A stretch of 64,000 nucleotides of DNA from Alphaproteobacteria bacterium (lineage in GTDB: Bacteria; Pseudomonadota; Alphaproteobacteria; UBA828): positions 1-64,000 of the forward strand of contig JAJDVB010000166.1 in the NCBI GenBank assembly GCA_022826345.1. The letters run 5' to 3'. This document shows positions 53,937 to 63,790 of the stretch, in pieces. The number at the start of each line of letters is the position of its first letter. Position 1 is the stretch's first letter. The position numbers were made by a program, and so were the translations under genes. Below the pieces are notes generated by a model that did no database searches, was not told the origin of the DNA, and worked only from the letters and a program-made list of their open reading frames with translations.

Positions 53937-55091
53937 TTGCCGAAAATCACCAAGAGAACCGTCGATGCCCTCGTCCCCGCAGAGCGGGAGAAAATCATCT
54001 GGGACGACGCCATCAAAGGCTTCGGGGTCCGCGTCCATCCCACCGGACGCAAGGTCTACATCGTCAAGTACCGACACGAGGGACGATCCGTCAAAGTCAC
54101 CATCGGACCCCACGGCCCCATCACGCCCGCCGCCGCGCGAGCGAAGGCAGCAGAAATCGTCACCCTCGCGAAGACCGGCCGCGATCTCGAAGGGAAGATC
54201 CCCCGTGGGAAGAGAGGCGCCACCGTGGCCGACCTCGCCAAGCGCTTCATGGACGAGTACGCGCCGGCCCATCTGAAGCCCGGCACCGCGCGGCTCTACC
54301 GCAAGATCATCGACAACCGCATCCTTCCCCGTCTCGGCAAGCGCAGGGTCGGCGATCTCGGCAAGAACGACGTCGCCGCTCTTCACCACGAGATGCGCGA
54401 CGTCCCCGGCCATGCCAACCGGACGCTGAGCGTGCTCTCGCGCATGCTGACCCTCGCCGAGGTTTGGGAGATGCGGCCCGAGGGCGTCAATCCTTGCCGG
54501 CACGTCAAGAAGTATCCGGAGCACAAGCGCGAGCGGTTTCTCTCGGACGACGAGTACCGTCGTCTCGGCGCGGCGCTGCGTGACGCGGAGGCGGAGGGCT
54601 TTGTCTCCCCGGTGGCGATCGCCGCCATCCGCCTTCTGATGCTGACCGGGTGCCGGAGCGGGGAGATCATGAGCCTGCGGTGGGAGCACGTCGATCTTGA
54701 GGCAGGCGAGCTCAGGTTGACGGAGAGCAAGACCGGTTCGAAGGTGGTGCACTTGGGCGATCCGGCGATAGCGGTGCTGCGGGGCATCCCGCGCGCAGAC
54801 GGCAGTCCGTGGGTGTTGCCGGGCATCAGGGGTGGCAAGCACATCGCCTACCTGCACGACTCGTGGCGCCGCATTCTCGACCGGGCCGGGATCGAAAATC
54901 TACGAATCCATGACCTCAGGCACAGCTTCGCCAGTGGCGGTCTGCTGGTCGGTGAAGGACTTCCGATGATCGGCAAGCTCCTTGGCCACAACAGGGTGAC
55001 GACGACCTCGCGCTATGCGCACCTGGCCAACGACCCCGTGAAGGCGGCCGCGAACCGGATTGCGAGCAGGATCGCCGAGGTCGCGGGATAA
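53937..55091 (+). CDS. Tyrosine-type site-specific integrase (DUF4102 / phage type)
   Basis: This 384-residue integrase has an N-terminal arm-binding domain (TKRTVDALVPAEREKIIWDDAIKGFGVRV), a SAM-like core-binding domain (FMDEYAPAHLKPGTARLYRK) and a catalytic domain. The catalytic domain has Arg in LTGCRSGEIMSLRWEHV, HDLRHSFASGG, and GHNRVTTTSRYAHL with the Tyr. A TTG at 53937 preceded by AGGAAAG is the best start; the upstream in-frame sequence is not integrase-like. It lies next to the repeat block, with no tRNA target recognised and no other mobile-element gene nearby. Confidence 0.88.
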   Translation: MPKITKRTVDALVPAEREKIIWDDAIKGFGVRVHPTGRKVYIVKYRHEGRSVKVTIGPHGPITPAAARAKAAEIVTLAKTGRDLEGKIPRGKRGATVADLAKRFMDEYAPAHLKPGTARLYRKIIDNRILPRLGKRRVGDLGKNDVAALHHEMRDVPGHANRTLSVLSRMLTLAEVWEMRPEGVNPCRHVKKYPEHKRERFLSDDEYRRLGAALRDAEAEGFVSPVAIAAIRLLMLTGCRSGEIMSLRWEHVDLEAGELRLTESKTGSKVVHLGDPAIAVLRGIPRADGSPWVLPGIRGGKHIAYLHDSWRRILDRAGIENLRIHDLRHSFASGGLLVGEGLPMIGKLLGHNRVTTTSRYAHLANDPVKAAANRIASRIAEVAG

Positions 55092-55477
55092 CGTCGGCGC
55101 CGCACCACGGTCGCGCCGTGGTCTTGGCGTCCGCGGCATCGACCGAGCCGACGAGGCGGTTGGACGGAGCATCACCGCAATCTTGTGCAGCCGCAACGTC
55201 GAAGTCGGACCGTGACAGACGGCAGCGACCGGCGCGGCGGGACTGGACACACGTTCGAGCGCGTCGATCCATTGCACCCACGCCCGTACCCTGTCGCACA
55301 CAGGACCGGCATCCCGCCGCCGGTGCCGGGGACACACGGACGGGCCCTCGGCAGGGTAATCGTCCTCGGCGCCGCTTTGCGAGCGTGAGACCCACCAGCC
55401 GACTGTCCCTGGCATGGTCCGCACCCGGCAGGGCGGTGGTGACCTCGCCGTCGAGGATGATGTCCGTCCCGCCGCCG
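55092..55477 (-). pseudogene. Decayed second copy of the autotransporter barrel segment
   Basis: No intact gene. On the minus strand about 55275-55457 aligns with the barrel middle of the neighbouring pseudogene (LDGEVTTAxxGADxARDxxLVGLxLA), but frames shift and conserved Gly and Tyr positions are lost. It is probably a duplicated fragment. The rest (55092-55274) shows no recognisable feature. Confidence 0.6.
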
Positions 55478-57290
55478 TCACCATCTCACGGTGGTCTCGA
55501 ACCCCGCGACATGCTCCGGCGCGGCGGCGTCGCTTTCGCGGCGGGTGGCCTTGAGGCCGAAGGTGAGGTCGGGTGCGCCCGCCACCGGCTCGACGCGCCA
55601 GCCGAGGCAGTAGTCGCGCATCCCCGTGGCAAGGCCGAGACCGACATGCGGGCTGCCGGTGAAGCGCCCGCCGAAGACCGGGAAGCCGTAAGCCGCCTCC
55701 GCCATCCAGCGGCTCGTCGCCTCGCCGGTCCCCGTGCGGTCCTCCAGCGGGTCGGACGCGAACAGCGCGTCGAGCCCGCCCTCGGCCCGGCTCATGAGCT
55801 CCTGGCGCAAGCCGAGCGACAGGCCGCGCTGCGTCGCCGGGTCGGGGTCGAAGGCCAATGAGGCGGCGAAGCCCCTATCCTTGAGGTCGTCGTCGGCATG
55901 GGCGATCAATGTGCGGCCCGAGAGGTCGAGCGAGAGCCCGATGCCCGGATCGACCCAGGCGATGCCGCCGCCGAGCTCGGACCCCGAAGCCGGTCTCGGC
56001 ATCGCCCCCGTCATGGCGCGCGCCTACCTCCAGCTTCGGCGTGACATGCCCGCCGCCTCGGTGGCGATGCGCCAGCTTCCCTCCAGTCCGAGCCTGAGCC
56101 GGGTCGCGTCGGAGGCCGACGCCGCAAGCTCGCCCGGCTTCTCCGACGAGGTCCGCGTCCACAGCGCGTCCGAGGTCACCGCCAGCGCCGGGCCGGAACC
56201 CTCGGCGGGCGGGGCCAGCAGGTCGCCCCTGAGCCCCGCCGCCGCCATGCTCCAGGTCGTGTCGGCGCTGTAGCTGTCGCCCATTTCGATCTCGAGCGTC
56301 ACCTCGCCCGAACCGTAGCCAGCGGCGCCCCAGAGCTTCAGGCTGTCCGACGCCTGCAACGCCGCATAGGGGATGGCGGCCGTCAGCGATGCCTCCACCT
56401 TGCCGTCGCCCGCGCGCACGGCGCCGCCGCACAGCACCCGCCGCTCGTCCTCGTCCATGTCGTTGGGGCAGTGCTGCGGGCCGGTGTCGGTGTCCGTGTA
56501 GCCGCCCTCGCCGGCGCTCTGCGCGAGCGCGAGGCCGACCAGCCACCGGTCCCTGGCATAGTCAGCGCCGAGCATGGCGGTGGTGACCTCGCCGTCGAGC
56601 GAGAAGGTTCCCTCGCGCCCGTCGAAGCTGCCCTGCACCGCCCGGCCCCAGAAGGCCATGTTGCCACCTGAGCCGTCCCGCTGCCCGGTCAGCGAGAAGC
56701 TCGACCCAAGCAGCGCCTCGCGCGCAGTCACGCTCCGGGATTGCACCGCAAAGCCCCGCGTCTCGCCGAAGCCGCCGTTGCCGAAGCCCGTGTCTGGGGT
56801 GCCGAAGCCGTCACCACCGAACCCGCTCGCCACGTCGGCCATGGACAGCAGCGCGGCCTGCCGATGCGCGAGGCCGTCATCGGCCGGTCCGTTGCCGGCA
56901 TCGCCGCTGGACGTCCCGTCGAACGACAGCGCCTGCCCGGCGACGGCGCCCTCGGTGCCCGGCGTGCGCGGCGCCGCCATGCGCCCGGCGATGCCGTCGA
57001 GCGCCTGCTCCGCCACCGTGCGACCGAAGCGCGCCAGGAACGCCGTCGGCATCGGGTCGTCGTTCACGATCGTCCCCACCGCGACCGTGGCCGAACCGTC
57101 GGTGCCATGCGCCGCGTAGCCCTAGCCGTTGCCGAGCGTCGCTGTGACGCCGCCGCCGGGCTCGTCTGCGCCGTCGTCCACCGTGGCCACGGTGAAGCTC
57201 GCCGTGCCCGATGTCGGTATGGTTATCGTGCGCGCGCCGGTCTGCTTCGAGCCGGCGAAGTCGCGCTCAGATAAGGTGCCATCCCTCAGC
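55478..57290 (-). pseudogene. Degraded autotransporter-like outer membrane protein with Calx-beta-type repeat
   Basis: This runs on the minus strand from a Calx-beta/VCBS-like fragment (about 57290-57122, IPTSGTASFTVATVDDGADEP) into a C-terminal beta barrel ending FETTVRW. Two lesions are visible. A TAG at 57122-57124 interrupts GNG/GYAAHG in frame. A one-base loss near 56050 (GAGGCG-GCGGGC where GAGGCGGGCGGGC is expected) and a one-base gain near 55990 (GGGGTCCGAG where GGGGTCGAG is expected) shift the frame and expose a TAG at 56024. The 5-prime portion of the gene is missing. It was probably a large secreted surface protein. Confidence 0.75.
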
Positions 57291-57887
57291 GGGTTACGAG
57301 GCCCGCCCAGCAACTTTCGCTCCAGCCGGTAGCAGTCGGAGCGGATGATGGAGGCAACGAAATCGTCTGAAGCACTCCGATGACAACGGGCCGCCTTGGG
57401 CGGCTTGGTGACCATGCGGGCCGCAACTCGAGTGAACGCTGAGCAGGCCTCGAAGGTAATGCGGAAGCCGACCCGCCACGAAAACGGGGAAGGCTGCCAT
57501 CGGCCGGGAAGCGAGCAACATACGCACCGGCTGGCTCCGCCGGGGTAGTGGCGGCGGCACGCATGGAAGAGAGGGGATGGACGCAACACGGGGCCGACTT
57601 GGGTTGCGTTTGGTATCATAGGCTTCGACCTTGATCGCGGAGATCAACGCCGCCAGTTCCTCCGCATTGCTTCCCACGGACTTCGCCATGGACCGGCCTT
57701 CCCTTGCAGTTGCGACGAAACGCCGCTCCCGAAAGCGGCGCCGGCATCATAGGCGGCCGGCGGCCCGGGTCTTGATCCGGCGCCGCAGGCAGGAGAGGAT
57801 CGTATCCAGGGCAGCAGTTCGTGGATTTTGCGCTCGACCCTCTCCCATTCTTAACAGGATTCTACCGGTTTCTGCTCGAATTGTTTA
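57291..57887. other. Spacer with a possible broken gene start
   Basis: On the minus strand a frame starts with a good binding site (GGAAGG) at ATG 57689 and reads MAKSVGSNAEELAALISAIK, then loses plausible coding character after about 29 residues. It may be a broken gene whose family I do not recognise. The plus strand between 57600 and 57887 has no gene. Confidence 0.35.
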
Positions 57888-57914
57888 ATGTTCTGGGCCG
57901 GAGATCGGGAGCAC

Positions 57915-58373
57915 ATGGATATGACGACTTCTCACTTGGAGATCTGGGTGCGAATGTATGAAGAGCAAATCCGCCATGTCCGCCATCACGAGTCATTGCG
58001 TTCCATTTCAACAAACATCGCAGTCGTCGTATCGGCAGCAATTCTCGGTCTGGCTGCGGCAGGCGCGACTTCCGAACAGCAATGGATGCCTTCGTTGTTC
58101 CTCATCCTCCTCAACGTCTACGGGCTGATGATGAGCTTAAAGCACTATGAGAGGAGCAGACTCCACCATACGGTATCCGCGAAATACCGAGACGTGATAT
58201 CCAATGGAAGCGAAATCGACGGCCACACGATTAACGAATTGCGATCCCACGCCCGCCGTCAACACAAAGAGCGGCACTTTATGATCCGCCCCGTGCGAGC
58301 TTACTGGATGTGGTGCGGTCTACATGTTCTGCTTGCACTTCTCGGAATAGCCCTGCTGATTACACAGAGTTGA
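57915..58373 (+). CDS. Small three-helix membrane protein, unidentified
   Basis: This 152-residue protein has a charged N-terminal helix (MYEEQIRHVRHHESLRSIST), then two close membrane segments (about 34-52 NIAVVVSAAILGLAAAG; about 57-77 SLFLILLNVYGLMMSL). A soluble His/Arg-rich middle and a third C-terminal membrane helix (about 131-150) follow. Its base composition is less GC-rich than the core genes. ATG 57915 follows GGGAG. Two-TM proteins of this shape often accompany defence genes as membrane effectors, and an AlbA_2 gene follows, but the function is inferred only from layout. Confidence 0.6.
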   Translation: MDMTTSHLEIWVRMYEEQIRHVRHHESLRSISTNIAVVVSAAILGLAAAGATSEQQWMPSLFLILLNVYGLMMSLKHYERSRLHHTVSAKYRDVISNGSEIDGHTINELRSHARRQHKERHFMIRPVRAYWMWCGLHVLLALLGIALLITQS

Positions 58374-58718
58374 CCGCAAGGATCATAGCCGAAGCGCCAT
58401 CGCTGCATTTGCGTATATTCGCTCGGGGTAGGCTCTCTCTGAAGTACGAGTCCACCCAAACCACAAGCACGGCGTGGCCACGACGAAGGCGAGCCGAGCG
58501 GACACTCATTCCCATACCGTCATTATGGTGAACGACCTGTTATGGAGAGTCGCGGTGCGCCGACCCCGTAATTGCGAGGATTCGAGGCCGGATCGCTTTC
58601 CATAAATTACGCGGCTCTGGCTTAGCTCAGAATAGCTAGCAACCTGTCCGGCGCATTCCGGAACGAGCCCTTCTTGATAGATGGTGAGATGCGTGCCGCT
58701 CCCTGTTATCCTTTCAAC
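58374..58718. other. Gap between the membrane protein and the AlbA_2 gene
   Basis: These 345 bases have no recognisable gene. An imperfect dyad CGTAATT ... AATTACG spans about 58572-58616. The promoter of the AlbA_2 gene probably lies in the final 100 bases. Confidence 0.35.
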
Positions 58719-60089
58719 ATGGTGACCGAAATCAGTCGCGAGCGACTGGCCGACCTGCTCGTCAATCCACGGGAGGATCTGGACTTCGAAATCAAGAATT
58801 GGCTCGACCTGAAGGGTTCGAATCATGACAAGGCTACACTGGCAAAGGCCGTTCTTGCGCTCGCCAATCACGGCGGTGGCTTCATCGCCTTGGGACTGAC
58901 GGAGACACACGCGGGTATTGTCGAAGCACCCAAACGGCCTGCAACCCTTGATGGCTATGGACAGGACATGATCAACGGGATCGTCCAGAAATATTGCGAC
59001 CCTCCGCTTCACTGCTCGGTCCATATCGTTCCTGACGAGGCAGGCGCTCTTTTTCCCATAGTGCATGTTCCGGGTGGGCACCGTGTACCCGTGCGCGCCT
59101 GTAGGGCCGGACCGAATGGCAAAGTCGTTCAGAGCGACGCCATCTATATCCGAAAGCCGGGACCACGTAGCGAAACGCCTCAGACAGCGTTGGAATGGGA
59201 TGGACTACTGGCTCGATGCCTCCACAATCGACGTGACGAAATGCTGGATCAGATCCGTGATCTGATCACGGGCGTCGTTCCCCAAGTCGACGAGCCTGTC
59301 GAAACTGACCGCCTCGAGGATTGGATAGCTTCGGGATTCGAAAGATGGCACGGGCTCGTCCAGGGACTGCCGGAAGCCGTTGGGCCGCGCTTTCCCCACG
59401 GTCACTATTGCATTGCATATGAAATCCGGGGCGAGCGCAGGCAATTTGGGCCGGCGGATGTTCCCGCGCTATTGCAGGCCAGTACCGTCAGGCACACTGG
59501 ATGGCCGCCGTTCTGGTACCCGACGCGCGAGGGGATCGAGCCGTACCCGATCGACGGCGCGGTGGAATGTTGGCTTGGCAATGACCCTCGACGTTCGCTC
59601 AAAGAGCATGACGCCGCGCATTCCGATTTCTGGCGCATACACCCCGACGGATTGGCACTCCTTCTTCGGGGCTATCAGGAAGACACGATGGAGGAGAAGT
59701 CATTTGGCCGGACCCGGATCGGACCGGCTACGGCATTCGATATCAGCCTTCCAGTATGGCGCGTCGGCGAAGCAATGCTCCACGCACAAAGTTTAGCCGC
59801 CAAGCTGTTTGAAGGGCCGACTTCAATCAGATTCATGGCGCGGTATTCAGGATTGGATGGAAGGTGTTTGATAAGCATCGACCCGAGTCGCAGCCTGCCG
59901 CATGGCCGGGTCGCTCGGCAACACTCAATTTCTTTGGTTACGCACGTGGAAGCACAGGCGGTTGACGCAAACTTACCAGAAATTATACATCCCTTTATGG
60001 CACCTCTTTACGCCTTGTTCGACTTCTTCGATCTTCCAATGCAGCTCGTGGTGGATGAGTTGGTTCGTATGCGCTCGGGCAGTTTCTAG
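58719..60089 (+). CDS. AlbA_2 (Schlafen-type) domain protein
   Basis: This 456-residue protein has an AlbA_2 domain at about 12-130: REDLDFEIKNWLDLKGSNHD, then TLAKAVLALANHGGGFIALGL, and a C-terminal strand of the domain at DAIYIRKPGPRS. In bacteria this divergent AAA_4/Schlafen domain is linked to transcription control, RNA cleavage or phage defence. The rest (about 150-456) is unlike known effectors, with WPPFWYPTREGIEPYPIDG and DISLPVWRVGEAMLHAQSL. I chose ATG 58719, which keeps the domain complete. Neighbours (membrane protein, HsdR, PIN-like toxin) make a defence role plausible. Confidence 0.75.
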   Translation: MVTEISRERLADLLVNPREDLDFEIKNWLDLKGSNHDKATLAKAVLALANHGGGFIALGLTETHAGIVEAPKRPATLDGYGQDMINGIVQKYCDPPLHCSVHIVPDEAGALFPIVHVPGGHRVPVRACRAGPNGKVVQSDAIYIRKPGPRSETPQTALEWDGLLARCLHNRRDEMLDQIRDLITGVVPQVDEPVETDRLEDWIASGFERWHGLVQGLPEAVGPRFPHGHYCIAYEIRGERRQFGPADVPALLQASTVRHTGWPPFWYPTREGIEPYPIDGAVECWLGNDPRRSLKEHDAAHSDFWRIHPDGLALLLRGYQEDTMEEKSFGRTRIGPATAFDISLPVWRVGEAMLHAQSLAAKLFEGPTSIRFMARYSGLDGRCLISIDPSRSLPHGRVARQHSISLVTHVEAQAVDANLPEIIHPFMAPLYALFDFFDLPMQLVVDELVRMRSGSF

Positions 60090-60165
60090 CCTGCATTACT
60101 CGGTCCGCCGAGGAAAGGCGTCCCTCAGCGGGTTTCACGGTACGCGCGGCAACGGTGGCTCCAGC

Positions 60166-60333
60166 TAGAGCACGTTCCGACCGGACACGATCACGGCGGA
60201 TTGCCGCAGGAGCCCATTCATCACGCGCTACCGCCCGAGACCCCCCACCCGGCCCTCTCCGCCTTCGGGGGAGGGGGACAGGGGGAGGTGGGAGTCAGGC
60301 CGCTGTGATCCCGTAAGGTCGGAAAGTGCTCTA
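60166..60333. mobile_element. MITE-like element, 168 bp
   Basis: The ends form an imperfect inverted repeat of 34 bases: left 60166-60199 starts TAGAGCACGTTCCGACC, and the right end (60300-60333), reverse complemented, starts TAGAGCACTTTCCGACC. TA sits at both tips. The centre has C-rich and G-rich tracts that pair. It lies in the gap between convergent AlbA_2 and HsdR genes and has no coding capacity. Confidence 0.7.
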
Positions 60334-60459
60334 ATAGCTATCGCAGCGGTTGAAGAAAGTGACGACTTCGGTTGACACACTCTGGTTCAAGGGGGCCGCC
60401 ATGGGCGGTTCATTGAGGATACCTGCCGTGTCGCCTCGGACCGCGGCATCGCATCCGGA
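60334..60459. other. Remainder of the AlbA_2-HsdR gap
   Basis: About 125 bases between the MITE and the hsdR stop codon; I see no gene or clear repeat here. Confidence 0.4.
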
Positions 60460-63400
60460 TCACGACGTGCCCGCCTGTTCGCTGGCGAGCCCGAACACCG
60501 TATCGGTCAGCCAGCGCTGGAAGCCGTCATTGTCCATGAACTGCTTGAAGAGCTGGTTGTCGTCCTTCATCATCGCGGTCATCACCCGCCGCAGGGCCCG
60601 GTCATGCTCGATGCGGGCGTTTTCCCGGTCGGAATTTCTCTGGGCGTTCCTGAAGGCGGTATCGGCGGCCACACGCGCGGGGATTGTCTCGGTGACCAAT
60701 TGCGCGACGCGGTCGGCGTCCTCCCACTCGATGCCGCCGAAGAGGTCGTTGAAGTTCCTGACGATGTTTGACAGCCGGTCCATGTCGGGGTCCGGGGCGT
60801 GGCCGCCGCCAGCGGTCGGAACCGGCTCGATCTCAGCATCCTCGTCCGGCAGCAGGATCTTCCGCACCGCTTTCTTCTCGACGCGGTAGCTGTCCATGTC
60901 GATCGCGTCGAGAATTCCCTTGGACAGGTCGTCCTCGCGGGGTGACGGCAGCCTGGGGATCAGGAAGTTGAGGAAGATCGAACGCATTTCCCATGCGGGG
61001 GCGGTCCATGGCAGGACGCTTGAGAGGAATGCGTAAGTCCGCACGAACCCCTTGGCCTTGCCCTTGAATGCGACCTGCTCATCCTCTTCCAAATCGCGCA
61101 TGTAGACTGCCACGCACTCGTCGAGAATGGGATCGAGCCTGTCGCGCTCGGCGCCGCCGAGATAGCGGCGGACGAATTCCTCGACCCGGTCGGGCGCGTA
61201 CACCTGTGCGCCGTCCAGGTCTGCCTGCAGGTCGTGCAGCTTGTCGGGATCGGTCTCGTCGGAGAGGATCGTCGCGCGGTAGAAGCCCGCGAACGCGTCG
61301 CGGACGGTGCTGGCGTCGTTCAGGAAGTCGAGCACGAACACGTCGTGCTTCTTCGGATGCGACCGGTTGAGACGCGAGAGCGTCTGCACGGCCTGAACGC
61401 CGGACAGGGTCTTGTCCACGTACATCGTATGCAGTAGCGGCTCGTCGTAGCCGGTCTGGAATTTATCCGCGCAGATAAGGAAGCGGTACGGATCCTCCCG
61501 GATCCTGTCGGCGATCCGGTTGGACGGAAAACCGTTCAGCGACGCCTCACTCACCGTCGCGCCGCCGAACTCGCGATCGCCCGAGAAAGCCACGATCGCC
61601 CGATGCCGGCTCTTGCGTTCCTTCAGGTAGTCCCGGATGACATGGAAATACTGAATCGCGCGGTCGACCCCGTTGATGACCACCATCGCCCGCGCCTCAC
61701 CGCCGATCCTGTTTCGCGAGAGCACCTGCTCGTGGAAGTGGTCCACCATGATCTCGGCCTTGAGGCGGATCGCGTGGTCGTGGCCCTCGACGAAGCGCTG
61801 CAGCTTCTTCCGCGCCTTGCCCGCGTCGTATTCCGGGTCGTCCTTGATCGTCTTGGCGAGCTTGTAGTAGCTCGTCACCGGCGTGTAATGCGCCAGCACG
61901 TCCAGGATGAAGCCTTCCTGGATCGCCTGCTTCATCGTGTAGCCGTGGAATGCGCGGTGCCTGACCGCGCCGTCGGATTGCGGCTCGGGCTCGCCGAATA
62001 TTTCCAGGGTCTTGTTCTTGGGCGTGGCGGTGAACGCGAAATAGCTCGCGTTCGGGAGCAGCTTGCGCGACTCCATCAGGCGGTTGATCCGATCCTCGAA
62101 GGTCTCGTCCTCACCTTCCGCGCCCGCTTCGGAGAGCGCCTGCGCCATCGCCGCGCTGGTGCGCCCGCCCTGGCTCGAATGGGCCTCGTCGATGACGATG
62201 GCGAAGCGTCGCCCGCGCTGCTCGTTGCCGATCTCGTCGAGGATGAAGGGGAATTTCTGCACTGTCGAGATGACGATCTTCCTGCCCGTCTCGATGAAGC
62301 GGCGCAGGTCGCCCGAACGGTCAGCGTGGCCCACCGTCGCCGCGACCTGGGCATATTGCCTGATCGTGTCGTCGATCTGGCGGTCGAGGACGCGCCGGTC
62401 GGTGACTACGATGATGGAATCGAAGACCGAAACGTTGTCCTTCTCGAGCCCGATCAGCTGGTGAGCCAGCCATGCGATGGAGTTGCTCTTGCCGCTGCCG
62501 GCCGAGTGCTGGATCAGGTAGCGTCGGCCCGCGCCATACTCTCCGGCGTCCTCCAGCAGCCGGCGCACCACGTCGAGCTGATGGTATCGGGGCCAGATCT
62601 GCGTCCGTCTCCTGCGGCCCGCCTTTTCGTCCGGCCGTTCCACGAGCTGGGCGTAGTTCTCAATGATGTCGGTCAGGCTCTCCCGGGTCAGCACCTCGCG
62701 CCACAGATAGTCGGTCTTGATACCGCCCGGATTGGGAGGATTGCCGGCACCGTCGTTCCAGCCGCGGTTGAAAGGCAGGAAAGATGACGCCTTGCCCTTG
62801 AGATGGGTGCAGAAACGCGCCTCACTCTCGTCCACCGCGAAATGCGCGATGCAGCGGCCGTGCTCGAAAAGCCTTTCGCGCGGGGTGCGGTCTCTCCTGT
62901 ATTGCTCGACGGCGTCGTCGACGGTCTGTTTGGTGAGGTTGTTCTTGAGCTCGAAGGTGACGACAGGCAGGCCGTTGACGAAGAGCGCGATGTCCAGCGC
63001 ACGCTGGGTCTCGTCGCGGCTGTAGCGAAGCTGCCGGGTGACGGTGAAGCGGTTCCGTGCAAAGCGTTCACGTGCCTGTTCGTTGCCCGGCGACGGTGCG
63101 CCGTAGAACAGATCAAGGTCGTGCGCGCCGTGCCTGATGCCGTGGCGGAGCACTTCGATGATGCCCCGCTTCGAAATCTCGCCCTGAAGCCGCGCCAGGA
63201 ACTTTCGCCGGGTCGGCCCGTCCTCGTCCAGCGCCAGCGCCTCGGCGGTCTCCGGCTGGTTGGCGCGCAGGAAGGCGGCAAGCTGGACGAAATCGATACA
63301 GTATTCGCGGTCGTAATCCCGGTGGCTGCCACCGCTCCAGCCCACGCCGCCATGGCCCGAAGTCGGCACGGCCGCTTCGCCCGCCGGCGGATCGCAGGGA

Positions 63401-63462
63401 TGACCGGCCAGCGCCGTGCAGATCAGGCGTTCGAGGCCCTGCTCGGTGGTGTCGGTTACCAC
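60460..63462 (-). CDS. hsdR: Type I restriction enzyme subunit R
   Basis: This 1000-residue HsdR cuts unmethylated DNA after ATP-driven translocation. The PD-(D/E)xK nuclease is visible as D157 (ALDIALFVNG) with E171 and K173 (VVTFELKNN). The SF2 motor follows with Walker A HSAGSGKSNS (K325), VIDEAHSSQGGRTS (DEAH 425-428), the motif III region FAFTATPKNKTLE and QTLSRLNRSHPKK. A helical C-terminal domain binds the methyltransferase core. HsdM and HsdS would be encoded beyond 64000 because this is the last gene of a minus-strand operon whose preceding genes are the DUF5615 and DUF433 genes. Confidence 0.93.
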   Translation of the reverse strand: MVTDTTEQGLERLICTALAGHPCDPPAGEAAVPTSGHGGVGWSGGSHRDYDREYCIDFVQLAAFLRANQPETAEALALDEDGPTRRKFLARLQGEISKRGIIEVLRHGIRHGAHDLDLFYGAPSPGNEQARERFARNRFTVTRQLRYSRDETQRALDIALFVNGLPVVTFELKNNLTKQTVDDAVEQYRRDRTPRERLFEHGRCIAHFAVDESEARFCTHLKGKASSFLPFNRGWNDGAGNPPNPGGIKTDYLWREVLTRESLTDIIENYAQLVERPDEKAGRRRRTQIWPRYHQLDVVRRLLEDAGEYGAGRRYLIQHSAGSGKSNSIAWLAHQLIGLEKDNVSVFDSIIVVTDRRVLDRQIDDTIRQYAQVAATVGHADRSGDLRRFIETGRKIVISTVQKFPFILDEIGNEQRGRRFAIVIDEAHSSQGGRTSAAMAQALSEAGAEGEDETFEDRINRLMESRKLLPNASYFAFTATPKNKTLEIFGEPEPQSDGAVRHRAFHGYTMKQAIQEGFILDVLAHYTPVTSYYKLAKTIKDDPEYDAGKARKKLQRFVEGHDHAIRLKAEIMVDHFHEQVLSRNRIGGEARAMVVINGVDRAIQYFHVIRDYLKERKSRHRAIVAFSGDREFGGATVSEASLNGFPSNRIADRIREDPYRFLICADKFQTGYDEPLLHTMYVDKTLSGVQAVQTLSRLNRSHPKKHDVFVLDFLNDASTVRDAFAGFYRATILSDETDPDKLHDLQADLDGAQVYAPDRVEEFVRRYLGGAERDRLDPILDECVAVYMRDLEEDEQVAFKGKAKGFVRTYAFLSSVLPWTAPAWEMRSIFLNFLIPRLPSPREDDLSKGILDAIDMDSYRVEKKAVRKILLPDEDAEIEPVPTAGGGHAPDPDMDRLSNIVRNFNDLFGGIEWEDADRVAQLVTETIPARVAADTAFRNAQRNSDRENARIEHDRALRRVMTAMMKDDNQLFKQFMDNDGFQRWLTDTVFGLASEQAGTS

Positions 63463-63463
63463 G

Positions 63464-63790
63464 TCAGTCGACCCTTATCGGCACCTCGACGATCTCGCCG
63501 GGGCGGGCCGCCGCGATCGCCTGGCCGATTTCGCTCGCGCGGAGACGAACCTCCGACCAGGCCGTGGCCAGCAACACGACGACGCCGAGTTGCCGGCCCT
63601 CCAGGTTCTGCTGGTGGCGAAGGTTCTGATCGGTCGTCACGAGAACCTCGTATCCCTCCATTTCCGCGAGGTCGAGCAACTCGCCGTTGTCCTTGTCCGA
63701 CCAGCCCCTTTCCGCCAGCGTGACCACGGAGTGCTCCGGGAGGAGGTTCCGCAGCGGCGCGGGCGTTCCCTGATCGAACAGCAGCTTCAA
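63464..63790 (-). CDS. DUF5615 PIN-like toxin-type protein
   Basis: This 108-residue PIN-like protein starts MKLLFDQGTPAPLRNLLPEH, then VVTLAERGWSDKDNGELLDLAE and VLVTTDQNLRHQQNL, with the acidic residues of the PIN active site (D6, E37, D55). DUF5615 proteins pair with DUF433 proteins in a recognised toxin-antitoxin-like system; their RNA-cleaving activity is assumed from fold. It overlaps the DUF433 gene by 4 bases (ATGA at 63787) and stops 1 base before hsdR starts, so all three are co-expressed. Confidence 0.82.
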   Translation of the reverse strand: MKLLFDQGTPAPLRNLLPEHSVVTLAERGWSDKDNGELLDLAEMEGYEVLVTTDQNLRHQQNLEGRQLGVVVLLATAWSEVRLRASEIGQAIAAARPGEIVEVPIRVD

